A program made the translations under genes and the position numbers. This document shows positions 10,518-22,992 of a stretch of DNA of 64,000 nt, in pieces. The notes under the pieces were generated by a model that was given only the letters and a program-made list of their open reading frames with translations, was not told the origin of the DNA and made no database searches. The DNA is from Amoebidium appalachense (lineage: Eukaryota > Ichthyosporea). The DNA is taken from assembly GCA_963693365.1 (NCBI GenBank), contig CAVNZM010000012.1:5580001-5644000 (forward strand), given 5' to 3'. Within the stretch, counting starts at the first letter, position 1; every line of letters begins with the position of its first letter.

Positions 10518-13500
10518 TGGGGGTGCAGGGTAGATGACGTATTGGTATGGGTATTGCACCCGCCTGGGTGTGTGTGTGTCTGAGCATGTGGAGGTCATGT
10601 CTGCCAGCCAGAATAGAAATAATTGACTATTTACTTGCGTGAGAGTGTGCCAGAGCATTGTGTGTGTTGTGCGTGTGCACATGTTGGTGGGCGTAGCATG
10701 AAAGGGAGAAGCCCAGGAAGACAACGATCCAAGATGGGGAGTTGGGAGTGTATGCGGGCACATGTATGTGTGTGATGGGATGACAGGGCAGAGATATGCT
10801 GTGTAATCGACAGTGAGCAGAAAGCACAGCACGGGGGTTGCTATATTGCACATGTGTGAGATCAGAGCACGGTGAGTAGAAGGGGAGAGGACAGATGCGT
10901 TTAACAAGGAGCAGGCAACAGCAGAAATAAACTAAGCCAAAATGAGGTGCAATGGGCGGCTGATGGGTATGGGCCCATGGCCCCAGCAGGCAGCTACGGC
11001 CAGCACCCACCTGCGCCTGGCCGTCTCCGTGGATCTGCATGGGTGCATTGGGTCAGTGTGTGTGCACAGCAGCCATGTGTGTCCGTGTGTGTGCACTACA
11101 GCCCTGCTCTACGTGTGCACCCCCCCCTAACCCTCACCGTTCTCCTTTGCCTGCTGGTCGTTGAGCTCCTTCATCTTCTGCACCATGCCGTGGTAGTGCA
11201 GGCGCTGCAGCTGCAGCCGCACGGTGATGACTGCATGCGTGTAGATGCGGTCCTCGGCCAGCACCCTCAGCTCGGTGTCGGCCAGGATCCAGGGGATGCT
11301 GCGGGCCACCAGCATGGTGTCCTTCATCTGTTCCTCGGGCAGCCCAAACACGGCCAGGCGCTGGGCATCGTCCATGTCCATCACCTGCTGGATCGCAAGC
11401 ACGTTCTTCTGCAGCCCAATGTCAGCACACGGCCACAGTAAAGCCACCAGCCACACCAAAACCTCTCAGCCATCCCCCCTCCGGCCCCGTCCCCAGCACC
11501 CAGCCACACTAAATGCACCCAGCCATACCAATAGCCCCCCCCTCCCCCCCCCAAACAGCAACCAGCCAGCCCCCCAGCCCCAATGCACCCAGCCACCCTA
11601 CATTCACCCAGCCACACCAAAGCCACCCAGCCAACCTACGTGCACCCAGCCACACAACATGCACCCAGCCACACTAAAGCCACCCAGTCACAATAAACCG
11701 CCCAGCCACTATAAAGCCACCCAGCTACACTAAAGCCAACCAGCCACTATAAAGCCACCCAGCACTATAAAGCCACCCAGTCACACTAAAGCCACCCAGC
11801 CACTATAAAGCCACCCAGCCACACTAAAGCCAATCAGCCACTATAAAGCCACCCAGCCACTATAAAGCCACCCAGCCAACCTACGTGCACCCAGCCACAC
11901 AACATGCACCCAGCCACACTAAAGCCACCCAGCCACACTAAAGCCACCCAGACACTATAAAGCCACCCAGCCACTATAAAGCCACCCAGCCAACCTACCA
12001 GCCACACAACATGCACCCAGCCACACCAAAGCCACCCAGTCACACTAAAGCCAACCAGCCACTATAAAGCCACCCAGCTACACTAAAGCCACCCAGCCAC
12101 TATAAAGCCACCAAGCCAACCTACGTGCACCCAGCCACACGAAAGACACCCAGTCACACTAAAGCCACCCAGCCACTATAAAGCCACCCAGCTACACTAC
12201 ATGCACCCAGCCACTATAAAGCCACCCAGCCACACCATATGCACCTGGACAACAAAACCACCCAGCCACCCATGCACCCCCCCCTCCCCCCCGTACCGGG
12301 GCCAGCCTGGTCTGCACCAACTCGTCATCCACATGGGGCAGCTGCAGCACAGGAGCAGCCCTGCGGTCATCCAGCGCCTGTATAATGAACTGCAACAAAG
12401 TCAGCACGCAATGAACTGCAACAAAGTCAGCACTGGCTAGTGCCATGCAATGAACTGCAACAAAGTCAGCACTGGCTAGTGCCATGCAACGAACTGCAAC
12501 AAAGTCAGCACTGGCCAGTGCCTGCACAATTAACTGCAGCAAGGAGAGCACTGGGTACCTGGTTGAGGTGGATGAGCTGGATGACCAGGCCCAGCCACAG
12601 GCGCATGCCTGCTATGCGCATCATGCCGTTGAGCAGCACCGGCAGCCGGCCCAGCAGCATGGCCTGGTCTGCAACGCGCCGTCAGCCGTATCCCCCCCCC
12701 ACACACGCACACAAGTGCACGTACCCAGGCGGTGGGCCTCGCAGGGCAGGTCCAGGCGCATCATGTGGGCCCATAGCAGGGCCTTGGCCTTGATGCAGTA
12801 GTCCGCATTGTACTGCTTGCACACGTCAGCACAACATCCCCCCCACACGTGTACATGCCATGGTCTTGTAAAGGTAAAATGTACCTTGGTCTGATCCCTC
12901 CCCCCTCCCCCCCCCCCCCCCCCCATAAAAAAACAATAAAAAACAGACACTCGCGCGCGCATGCGGACACACACACACGAGTGTTTACATTTCTCTTGAG
13001 GTAGCAGTCCCCCCCCCCAAACCCTCCCCCCTCCTCCCTGCCTCACCAACCCACCCACCCACCCCCAGACGCACACAGGCACACACATGTAGCTTGTGGT
13101 CTGAAAGTACCCTCAACAAATGCACATACACATGTATCTTGGTCGCGTGGAAGAAGCCCCCTCCCCCCCCCCCCCCCCCCACACACACCCACACATATAC
13201 ACACGTACACGCATGAGTGCGTTTGTGATGTGAAAGCACCCCCCCCCCCCCCCCCCCCCCCACACACACACAAACGTACCTTTGTCTTGTGGAAGTACTT
13301 GTCCAGCTCTGGGTAGCTGGCCACGATGTGTTTAATCAGCTGCAGCCCACAGTCAGTCCTTTCTCCCCCCCCCCCCCCTTTTTCCTGGGCCGTACCTGCT
13401 GCAGAGGGGCTCCGTCTTCGTCCCTGGCCGGCAGCAGGTCTCTGAGCTCGACCGATGCACACAGAATCTCCACAAGCTCTGCACACACAGTCAGCACCCC

Positions 13501-15258
13501 CCACCATCCCCCCCCCTCCCCCCTTCCCCGTTGCAGGGCATGTACCGGGCTTGTCAGCTGTGCGTGTCATGGCGCTGTAGTAGAGGCCCACGGTGTCGCG
13601 CAGCAGCTGCTCCCGTGTGTAGCGGGTGGACTGGGACCACCAGTTGGCCTGCACACCCAGTCAGCACCCATGCACCCCCACCCATGCACCACCACCCCAG
13701 ATGCCACGTACCACCACCAGGGGCAGGCCGACCATAAACATGAGGAAGTACACCCCCAGGATCTGAAAAAACAGTCAGCCACCATGCCTCCCCCTCCCCC
13801 CCCCCCCCCCCCTCCTCCTCGTACCGGCCACTTGTAGTCCTTAGACACAATGAAGGACGGCAGTGCAATCCCAAACTCCGTAGCTGTGCCCCCCAGTCAG
13901 CCCCACCCCGGCACACATCCCCCCCCCCCCCCCCCCCCCCGCCTGCTGCCCACCTCTGCGGCCGTCAGGGTGGCCATACTTCTCCCAGTTCTCACGTATG
14001 GCTGGGTCGGTCAGCCTGCACAGTGAAAGTCAGCCTGAGTCCTATTAAGGGCATCTAAGGCGTGTATGCTGGGGGGGGGGGGGGTCTATGGAGGGGGAGG
14101 CTATGGCTGGTGTGCTCTGACAGCAACCCTGTAATGGGTACACGGAGGAGAGACAGGGAGGGGGGCACGTACGCCTGGTGGGCCTTGACGACCTCCATGT
14201 ACTTGTCGTTGGCCAGCGGGTCGTCGGGGTTCTTGTCGGGGTGCATCTTGCGACTCAGCTGCCGGTATGCTCCCTTGATCTCTTTCTCGTTGGCACCCTG
14301 TTGAACCACTGCCTCAGAACCTGCCCCCTCATCTTCTTCCCCCTCCACGAAAAAAACAGGCAACTGACCTCCTCCAGGCCCAGGATGGCATATGGGTTGT
14401 AGACCTCGGGCACGTCATACTTGATGGTGTAGGCCCGCCAGAGCATCAAAAAGAAAAGCACCCAGGCCGCGGCATAGATGAGGTTGCTGAAGGCAACGTC
14501 AGCACCACCCCACGTGTTCCCCCCTCCCCCCCCCCCCCCCTTCCCCCCTCCCCCCTCCCCCCCCCCCCCCCCCCCCAAAGTGCTGTACCTGCGAGTCCAT
14601 ATGCTCTTCTTTTGCGCATACTTGGCCTTCTTCTTCTCCTTGCAAAGCTGCACAAAAGCCGTGTCCTGGTGCCGTAACGCCTCATCTGGACACCCAAACT
14701 GGTTGAATACCGAGGGAGACCGCAATCCCCAGCCTGCGACCTACACACACAACGTGCTCAAGTCTTGTGAAATATTGCCCGTTCGCTTTTTCTCGCACAG
14801 GTTTGTCTAAGGCTGTTTGTCTTTGGCTATTAGTCTATGGTGCTTGGCTGTATGTAGTGGACGGCGGAGGTGTGTGCTCGCACAAATGTATTCAAGTGTT
14901 TAAACCCGCAGTCTTTCCTGTGCCACAGATTAGTGTGTGTATGTTAACGCGCAGTAACCCTAGACCCCAGCACCCCTGTCACCCACCCTCCAGCCGCCCA
15001 CCACCGCACGACCACAAAACCCCTTCAAAGCCTGTGGCACTGCACGCGCAGGCAGAAGCTTTCTAGTGCACGTACCTTGGGTTTCGGCCAGCGCGGACAA
15101 GCGCCAAAAAGTAGAGGGGGCCAGGTACAGCACCAGTGACCTGCACACCCCGGTCAGTATCGGCCAGGCAGCAGGCACACAGGGGGGGGGGGGCACACAT
15201 ACGCCAAGATAAATATGACGGTGGTGCTGCCGTCGTTGTCGTACGCGTAATCAGTCAT
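8853..15258 (-). CDS. SEC63: ER translocation protein SEC63 (J domain, three TM segments, Brl domain)
   Basis: Membrane J-protein that recruits luminal Hsp70 (BiP) to the Sec61 channel. Eighteen exons, from the start: 15258-15203, 15140-15076, 14733-14589, 14486-14369, 14297-14173, 14015-13954, 13883-13825, 13762-13712, 13648-13546, 13478-13396, 13339-13280, 12812-12725, 12668-12559, 12389-12297, 11408-11138, 9785-9661, 9354-9247, 9089-8853. Phases all agree; 652 residues (human has 760). The N-terminus MTDYAYDNDGS leads into TM1 (residues 13-32). TM2 (LIYAAAWVLFFLMLW, near 91-105) precedes the J domain, whose HPD is at 147-149. NPDG-like HPDGRR and GIALPSF precede TM3 (211-227). The long Brl region ends in an FN3-like part and an acidic tail rich in Glu, Ser and Asp, as in family members. 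Introns carry minisatellites and C runs (G on the sense strand). Confidence 0.97.
9369..9640. repeat. 24-bp minisatellite in a SEC63 intron
   Basis: About eleven copies of cagcacccaggcaagaccag plus tgcc/tgca. Variants include acgcagataacacc and catccaggc. It lies between the exons at 9247-9354 and 9661-9785. Confidence 0.95.
9953..10530. repeat. GT and G-run tracts in a SEC63 intron
   Basis: (GT)n with GC and CT patches is followed by three G runs of 15-35 bases. The rest of this 1.35-kb intron (to 11137) holds no recognisable gene. Two similar segments, ggtgtaatggtgtgggtatt near 10380 and a variant near 10535, end in cccgcc and vaguely recall the 5' half of a tRNA. Confidence 0.85.
11560..12240. 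repeat. About 19-20-bp minisatellite in a SEC63 intron
   Basis: Some 30 degenerate copies of ccacccagccactataaag, mixed with cacaccaaag, cacactaaag and cctacgtgcacccagc variants. The mixture suggests higher-order duplication of 3-5 unit blocks. Confidence 0.93.
12391..12540 (-). repeat. Tandemly duplicated branch-point/acceptor module in a SEC63 intron
   Basis: On the SEC63 strand the string gtgctgactttgttgcag followed by ttcatt occurs four times at 26- and 39-nt spacing, the last copy being the real acceptor of the exon at 12389-12297. A fifth, diverged copy next to the upstream donor also includes about 20 nt resembling the start of the exon. Confidence 0.85.
12813..13279. repeat. C-run and CA-rich SEC63 intron
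   Basis: Four C runs of 10-20 (G on the sense strand) are separated by CA repeats and by similar acatgtatcttggtc-type segments. No exon seen; the flanking SEC63 exons join in frame across it. Confidence 0.7.
14734..15075. other. SEC63 intron without repeats
   Basis: A 342-nt intron between the exons ending ALAETQ and beginning GWGLRSPSV. Nothing else recognised in it. Confidence 0.7.
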
Positions 15259-16010
15259 TCTTGCGCTGCGGCCACGCTGGGCGCAAGGCACGTTAGACCT
15301 AGGCTAGGGGTTGCACAGACGGGAGGTACAGTGGCGCCAGAAAGAAAACAGGGTGCGGACTGACTGGCTGGTGGCGGCCCCGTCTTGTAGTTTTGGGCCA
15401 ACTTTTGGCCGGCTGCCGGCTGCCTAGGCAACCAATCAGAACGTCTTGATGTCACGGATGCGTATGACCGCCTTGGTAAAGCTCAGCACTGTGCTGTGGC
15501 TGCCGTGGGTATGGTAAGGAAGATAGAAGGCCGAGGGTGCTGTACAGTTCCAGGGCCTCCTTGAACATATGTATGCGGCCCCGTCTTCAAAGCTTGCCAG
15601 AGAGTTTTGGTCCTCTCCACCCACAAACACTCCAATGTGCAACATACATGCATTATACATGTAGCATACAGCAGTTTGTGGAATTAGCGCAGTGCGCGGT
15701 GGACCAATCAGATGAGGGTGATTGCGCAAGCCACTAAAGCACTAGTCTTGTAAGGCAGACGCACTCTAAAAGGATTCAGCGCCCATTTTCCACATAATCG
15801 GCACAGAATGACGTCATTAAATGAGACTATCAGGCTATGCGCACACGTGCACACGTCACACTGATCATGAGCCAGCACACAGGCAGCCGCCAGCAGTTTA
15901 CACGTGTACGCCTAGGCCCAGCAAACACCAAGTAGTGGGAAGAAGGGTATTGCACTAGCTCTCGGCCACACACTGCCCACAGGGCATTAGTTTCTGGCAT
16001 TATCAGCACC
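15259..16010. promoter_or_regulatory. Divergent promoter region of SEC63 and NOG1
   Basis: A 752-bp region between two start codons on opposite strands. CCAATCA occurs near 15431 and 15702, each a plausible NF-Y/CCAAT box. No clear TATA box is next to either start. The NOG1 start has the context cagcaccATGG. Confidence 0.6.
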
Positions 16011-16685
16011 ATGGCGACACACTACAACTTCAAGAGCATTACGCCGGTGCCTACGGCCAGCGATTTCATTGATGTAATCCTGTCCAAGACCCAGCGCAAG
16101 ACCCCCACGGTCGTGCACCCGGGCTACAAGATCAGCAGAATTCGCTCGTTTTACATGCGCAAGATAAAGTTCACGCAGGTGCGTACTGTACTATTCGTGC
16201 CTGAGCCGCCACGCATGGAGTAGCACTGACCGAATCATCTTCCCTCGCAGCAAAGCTACCATGACCGCCTCACGCAGATCATCACCGACTTCCCCAAGTT
16301 GGACGTAAGTGCCCCTTTGCTCTGCGGAGTCCTAAATGTTTGTTCCTTGCGCACGTGGTTGTGGGCGCTTGTATGGTTACGCAGACACTTTGGTGCAATT
16401 TTTAGGCATCTTACCCTTGCCCACTTGTCTGCCTTGGTGTGCACCGTGACTGTTTGCTGGATGTAACACCCTTGGTTGCAGGACATCCACCCGTTCTATG
16501 CGGACCTGCTCAACGTGCTGTACGACCGCGACCACTACAAGCTGGCCCTGGGCCAGATCAGCACGGCACGGCAGCTGGTGGACACGGTGGCCAAGGACTA
16601 TGTGCGCCTGGTCAAGTTTGGCGACTCGCTGTACCGCTGCAAGCAGCTTAAGCGCGCTGCCCTGGGCAGGTGTGTGGTGTCTGCA

Positions 16686-16730
<45 letters not shown>

Positions 16731-19383
16731 TTTTTGCACACTCAGGTATGTGGCAGTCTGGGTGCTTGCAGGGTGTGTGGGTGTACGTGTGTCGGTAAGT
16801 TCTGTGTGCACGTGGCTTTTGCAGTGTTTGAGCTGACAGGGGGCTGGGCAGGATGTGCACCATTATGAAGCGGCAGAACGGCAGTCTGCAGTACCTGGAG
16901 CAGGTGCGGCAGCATCTTGCCCGTCTGCCCAGCATCGACCCCAACACACGCACGCTGCTGCTGTGTGGGTTCCCCAACGTGGGCAAGTCCAGCTTCATGA
17001 ACAAGGTCCGTGTGCCCTAAGCCCCAGCACTGGGCCAGGGGGCAGGGGCTAACGGGGGGGGGGTAACAGGTCACACGGGCAGACGTGGAAGTGCAGCCGT
17101 ATGCGTTCACCACCAAGTCCCTGTTTGTGGGCCACCTGGACTACAACTACGTGCGCTGGCAGGTAGGCCACACAGCCACCATTGCCGGTGCATGCACGGC
17201 TATGGGCACACTTGCCAAGCGCCCATACACAAGACACCGCCACACAATACCACACACGTTATGTGGGACTTTCACCGTTTTTCTTGCATTTGTTAATCAC
17301 GCGCAAGTTGACTGTGCACGCACACACGCACAATCGGGATAGCGCTGCAACTGGGCTCACCTGGCCAGAACTGTGTTGGTGGCAGTCTTCATATGAGCCA
17401 CGTCATACTGGGCCCAGACCTGCATTAGTTGCATACCCTACTAGACTGTCTGCAGCCCACACACATACAAGGCAGAAATTGGGCTGGCAAAGAAGCAGCT
17501 GGCTTGTTAGTATGGAGGCAGCAAGCACACATCTCTTCTTTAGTACCTTCAAACCTGCAGAGCAAGGGCCAGTCACAGGGGCATGCAAACTTACGGACCT
17601 GTATGAACCATCGAACGCTCCAGATTGAAAGAAATATGCAGTGCGCTCGCACACACAAAACACACACACATTCGGCTAATATGAGTGTGCTGGCGCAACC
17701 CACACACAATCCTGCCCTGCATGCAAGTTGCTGTGTACACGCATACTTCATTGCCACACACACAGCAGCATGCCTGCCACACCCCGTGACCACGTGCACA
17801 TGCTGACTTGCCAGGCAGGTGATCGACACACCGGGTGTGCTTGACCAGCCGCTGGAGCGGCGCAACACGATTGAGATGCAGGCCATCACGGCGCTGGCGC
17901 ACCTGCGGGCCTGTGTGCTCTACCTGATGGACCTGAGCGAGCAGTGCGGTTACAGCATAGCCCAGCAGGTGGCCCTGTTCCGCAGCATCAAGGCGCTGTT
18001 TGCAAACAAGCCCGTGCTGCTGGTGCTTAACAAGATCGATCTGGTGCGCCCCGACCAGCTGCCGGCGGCCGACCAGGCGCTGCTGCAGGAACTGGCGCAG
18101 GAGGAGGGGCTGACGGTGGTGCCCATGAGCACGCTGACGGGGGAGAACATCACGGACGTGAAGACGAAGGCCTGCGAGCTGCTGCTGGGCCAGAGGGTTG
18201 AGGGCCGCCTAAGAACGGGCAAGGTGGATGATATCCTCAACCGCCTGACCGTGGCCATGCCCGCACCCAGGGACCAGAAGGTGCGCCAGCCGTAAGGGGG
18301 GGGAGGGGGGGGAGGATGCTGACGGGGTGGGGACACTCACAGGAGAGACCTGCCCACATCCCTGCCGCCGCCTTGGCCAAGAAGACCGCACCCAAGGTGT
18401 GTGTGTGCTCTGTCTGTGCACGTGGGTTGGGTGGGGCATGTGGGTCGCCATGGGGGGGGGGGGGGGGTAGCTGTACACATGGTGGGGAGGGCATGATGCT
18501 GATGGGGGCCACAGGGGCCCAAGAAGCCAACGCTGCAGGACCGCTATCTGATGGAGGGCCCAGACTACACATTCGACATGCGCGGTGCGTATCACAGGGC
18601 ACCAGAAGATGGGCACAGGGGGGGTGGAGGCTGACTGTTGGGTGCAGAGCACTACGACCTGGCCAACGAGGAGTGGCGGCACGATGTGATCCCTGAGATC
18701 ATGGACGGCAAGAACATTGCTGACTTCATCGACCCGGATATCATGCGCGTACGTGCTTGCAGGGGGGAAGGGGGGGGGGGGGGGGATGGCTGACGGGGGG
18801 TTGTTACAGAGACTGGAAGAGCTAGAGGCAGAGGAGGAGGCACGTGACGGAGAGGGGGTGTACGAGGACATTGAGGACAGCGAGGTGTGTGTATTTGTCT
18901 GGGTGTGTGCCTGGCATGTGTGTGTGGGTGTGTGTGCCTGGCATTTGTGTGGGTGTGTGTGTGCGTGTGTGTGTGTGTGTGTGTGCCTGGCATGTGTGTG
19001 TGTGTGGGTGCCTGGCATGTGTGTGTGTGGTATGTATGTCTGCGTGTATGCCTGGCGTGTGTGTGTGTGTGTGTGTGTGTGCCTGGCATGTATGTGTGTG
19101 TGTGTGCCTGGCATGTGTGTATGCATGGTATGTGTGCCTGTGTGTGTGCTTGGCATGTGTGTCTGTGTGTGCTTGACATGTGTGTCTGTGTGTGCTTGGC
19201 ATGTGTGTCTGTGTGTGCTTGGCATGTGTGTATGTGTGCGCGCGCGCGGATGCTGTGTGTGTGCGTGTGTGTGTCCTCCCTCCCCGTCTCTCTCTCTCTC
19301 TCTCCCCCTCTGTGTGTGCGTGTTGTGCACGTTCCACGCGCGTGTGTGTGTCCATGTTATGCCCAACCCTTGAATGTATGCTT

Positions 19384-19446
<63 letters not shown>

Positions 19447-19759
19447 ACATGCGTGTTTCGGTGTGTGCTTGTATCCATGGTTTGTGTGATTGTGTGTGTA
19501 TGCTTGAATGCCTGATATTTGTGCATGTGTGTGTGTATATACGTGCATGTGCATGTGCATGTGCCTGGGTGTGTGTTTGTGTGTGCATTTGTGTGTACGC
19601 TCTCGCTTGAGTGTACATGTGGGTGCATGCATCCTTGGTGTGTGTTGAAGGCACATCACATAATGGCTGGTATGTATGTCTGTATGTGTGTGTTTGGTGT
19701 GGGTGTGTTGTTGTCTACACAAATCACGTAATGGCTGGTGTACGCGTGTGTGTATGTGC

Positions 19760-19829
<70 letters not shown>

Positions 19830-21331
19830 GTTGGCCTTCTGCTTTGTCTGTGTGTATGCTTGTATGCATGTCTCCCTGCTCTTGCCGCCTTCCGCCCCAC
19901 TGTGTGTGTGTGTACGTGCGCGCGTGTTTATGTGTGCGTGTTCGTGTTAGCTTGTATGCCTGGTATGGGTGTGTGTGTGTGTGTGCCTGTGTGTGCTTAC
20001 ACCGATGTGTCTGTATGTGTGTAGGAAGTGTGTGTGTGTGTGTGTGGGGGGGGGGGGGGGGCATGCCTCAGTCTCTGGTGTCTATGTATATCTAGGCTCC
20101 TGTGCTCTGTCTTGTGTATAAATTGCTTGTGTGCGTTTGGTGCGTGTGTTGGTGTACCCACTTGCTTTTTGCGTGCACGCGGGTGTGGTGGTGTGGTTGT
20201 GTGTGCTTGTAAGCTATGGTGTTTACGCTTGTCGGTGTGTGTGTGTGTGTGTGAGTTGGCGTGCATGTGTACTGAATGCATAGCTTGTATGGCGTGCTTG
20301 TATGGCTTTTTGTGTGTGTGTACGTGCTTGTGGGTTTGGGGTTTCCTGTGTCTTGTGGGTGTGTCCAACTTTGATAGGGGTGTGTGTGCGCGTTATTGGC
20401 TGATGTAGCTCCGTGTGTGCGTATTCTGGTTTGGGATGGAAGAAGCCGAGACGTGTTCCTGTGGGGCTCCATCATCCTGTTTCTTGCATCCTGTTTCTTG
20501 CACCAAGGATGATGGTGTGTTGTTAGCCCCTGTAGAACCCTGTTTGTATGCACACACGTCTCTGTATGTGTGCATGGTGTATTTTGGTTGCATGATATCC
20601 GTGTCTGTGCACGTGGGTGCATGCATCCACAGCGGCGTCTAGTGCATATGACCTTGCATGCACGTCAATGTGTGTGTGCATGTGCATGCTTGCATGCGCG
20701 GTGGTGTGGTGCTAAGGTGCACGTGCAGGAGGAGGAGGGTGAGCCCGAGGTGCGGCGCATGGCTGCGGCCATCCGGGCCAAGAAGGCCCTGATAGTGCGG
20801 CAGCACCGCGAGGCCAAGGGCGCCAACCGGCCCACCGTGCCCAGGGCCACAGGGCGCACGCGCACGGCAAAGGCCCTGGAGGCCCACATGGCCAGCCTGG
20901 GCATCAACACCATTCTGCAGGGTACGCACGGTCCGGCAAGGGGCGGGGGGGAGGAGGGGGGGGGGGGGGGGGGGGGAGGGGGGACAGGATGTGACGGTGA
21001 GGGGTGAGCAGGTGAGGAGGGCATGGCTGTGGACGGGGAGGACACGGGCCGAGGACGGTCCCGCAGCAGATTACGCAAGCGCGCATACGACAGCTCGGTG
21101 GGCCCGGCAGAGAGGTGGGTGGCTGGGGGGGGGGGGGGGTGCACACGGGGGGTGCGGGTGCTGAGTTTTGCTGCAGTGAGGTGGCACCACGCAGCAAGTC
21201 GGCGTCCAGGGCCGTGTCCACAAAGCGCAGCCGGGACGACAGCGGGGTCAGAGACGTCAAGCAGAAGACAAAGGCCCGCCAGATGGCAAAGACAAGCCAG
21301 CGCCAGGCAAACCGCATGGTACGTGTTTGCT

Positions 21332-21392
<61 letters not shown>

Positions 21393-21689
21393 GAGTATGG
21401 GTGGTGGTGGTGCTTCTGTGTGTTTGGGAGGGGGAGGGAGAGAGAGAGAGAGTGTGTGTGTTTTCATGTGTGTGTGTGGGGGGGGGGGGGGGGGAGAGGG
21501 GGGAGTATGGGTGGTAGTGGTGCTGGTCTGTGGGTGTGGGGTGGGGGTTGGGGAGGGGGAGGTGGGGGGGGTTGCTGATTGAGGTGGGCACAGGCACGCG
21601 CGGGCGAGGCAGACCGGCACATCACCACCAAAATGCCAAAGCACTTGTTCTCAGGCAAGCGCGGGGGCGGAGGCACAGACAGGCGCTGA
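16011..21689 (+). CDS. NOG1: Nucleolar GTP-binding protein NOG1 (GTPBP4 family)
   Basis: GTPase that rides on pre-60S ribosomal particles in the nucleolus. Fourteen exons: 16011-16178, 16251-16304, 16482-16669, 16852-17005, 17070-17162, 17819-18280, 18343-18396, 18515-18584, 18648-18748, 18810-18884, 20729-20921, 21012-21114, 21177-21318, 21594-21689. Phases agree throughout; 650 residues (human 634). The N-terminal helical bundle includes KTQRKTPTV and [10 protein letters not shown]. The G domain has G1 PNVGKSS (near 176-182), G2-side [11 protein letters not shown]3 DTPG (222-225) and G4 NKID (290-293). The C-terminal half keeps [30 protein letters not shown] and a basic tail ending in [16 protein letters not shown]. 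All catalytic motifs are present, so it should be functional. It shares a promoter region with SEC63. Confidence 0.98.
17163..17818. other. NOG1 intron, 656 nt
   Basis: Separates the exons carrying [10 protein letters not shown] and VIDTPG. It contains scattered CA-rich DNA and no recognisable coding or repeat family. Confidence 0.75.
18885..20728. repeat. 1.8-kb GT-rich NOG1 intron
   Basis: Almost entirely (GT)n mixed with a tgtgtgcctggcat-type minisatellite at 18.9-19.2 kb and several pure GT blocks. No coding signal. Exons on each side join in frame. Confidence 0.9.
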
Positions 21690-22159
21690 GCATCGAGAAA
21701 AAAAATGTGCCGGTGGCAGCTGGAGCAGGCGGACACGTTGTGTTGCTTTTTCGTTTGGTTTTTATTGTCGGTTTAATTTTTTTTAACAAAAAATGTATTT
21801 GGTTCTCAGGCCTGGGAGGGGGGGGGGGGGGGGGAGGGAGAGAGGGAGATTTTACAGGGTGTTAAAAATGAATCTGAAACTTTGACTACTTTGAGCCTTC
21901 AGATCCGGGCTGAGCATAGAAGATATACTGCCAAATATGGCTTGACCCCAGGATAGACACAGCCAGTATTTGTTATGGCTCGTGAAGTGTATTTTGGTTG
22001 CTGGGGTATTTTAGGCTGCTACTGAGAGTTGGGCCGGTGGGGGGCGACAGCCCTCTAAGTTTGGGTGGACCGCTGGCCGGTCCCTGTTGGGTGTGGGGGC
22101 GAGGGATAGGCCCATATGAATGCTACCTATGTACATACTATCTGTCAGTAAAAATGCCC
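21690..22159. other. Convergent intergenic region NOG1/alkyltransferase
   Basis: 3' flanks of two genes. A T-rich stretch near 21745-21785 and a G run near 21818 are the only marked features. No gene seen. Confidence 0.7.
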
Positions 22160-22992
22160 TTAACCTGCACGCCTGCCTGTGCCCTTCCGTGTCCGTGGCC
22201 TCTGTGCCTTGCCCACACCGCAGCGCCTGGGCCCCAGTGTGGCGGTGTGTGTGCGGGTTGGGAAGACAAACAGGCAGGTGGGGCTGACACGGGCATCCAC
22301 AAACACAACCCCTTCGCTCTCCAGCAGCCGCCGCTTTTCGGCTATCTTGGGTCCCTCCGTCTGCCTGCGGGTGCACATGGGTGTGTTTGTAAGTCACTGT
22401 GCATGTGTGTTCAGCACGTAGCCAAAATCAGCCCACTGTGCTGCCCCTAGTTGCCACAACACGGGAAGAGAAACGTTAATGGTTCGGCGGACGGCAGGCT
22501 GGGTGGATAACTGAGTGCGTGGCACGGGGTGGAGGGTAAGGGCACACACCCGCAGAAGCCGCCCAGGGCCGTGTCTGCGCTGACTATGCGGTGGCACGGC
22601 ACGGTGGGGGCGTAGGGGTTGCGCCGCAGCGCCTGGCCCACGGCCCGCGCACAGCTGCCTAGGTGTTGCGCAAGCGCCCCGTACGTGGCCACCTGCACCC
22701 TCGTCAGCCTGCACGTCAGCCTGCCCATCTTTCTGATCAAACCCTCAAGGCTGCCAGGCTGCCCCTCCCGCCCTCCCTCACTTACTCCCTCCTCCCCTCC
22801 CCCCTCCCCCCCTTTCCCCTCCGCCGCCGCCTACAGTGCCCCACCTTCCTCGCCCCATGTGCCCCACCACCAGCACCACGCATGCACCTTGCCCGGAGGA
22901 ATCAGCATCAGCGCGTCGTAGACACGGAACTGGAAGGCGGTGGGGGCACCCGGCATATTGGCGCGCTGGGCGGGATCCGTGGGGTAATCCAT
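22160..22992 (-). CDS. O6-alkylguanine-DNA alkyltransferase, one-domain MGMT-type protein
   Basis: Three exons: 22992-22888, 22692-22550, 22364-22160; 150 residues. Exon 1 gives MDYPTDP and then FQFRVYDALMLIPPGK; exon 2 continues VATYGALAQHLG, RRNPYAPT and VPCHRIV. PCHR is the alkyl-acceptor cysteine motif, so unlike ATL proteins (PWHR type) it could accept an alkyl group. RAVGQALRRNP matches the helix-turn-helix arginine-finger region. Exon 3 carries GPKIAEKRRLLESEGV, the usual C-terminal helix, and then about 45 residues of basic tail I do not recognise. The N-terminal ribonuclease-like domain of human MGMT is missing, giving a length near that of single-domain family members. It is transcribed away from the homeodomain gene. 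The end of exon 3 is less sure: further splicing could remove the tail. Confidence 0.88.

Noticed and set aside
10378-10570. tRNA-like segments ggtgtaatgg...cccgcc
   Set aside because: Only a D-arm/anticodon-arm-like half is visible, followed by GT repeat. No T arm or acceptor stem, so not a tRNA gene.
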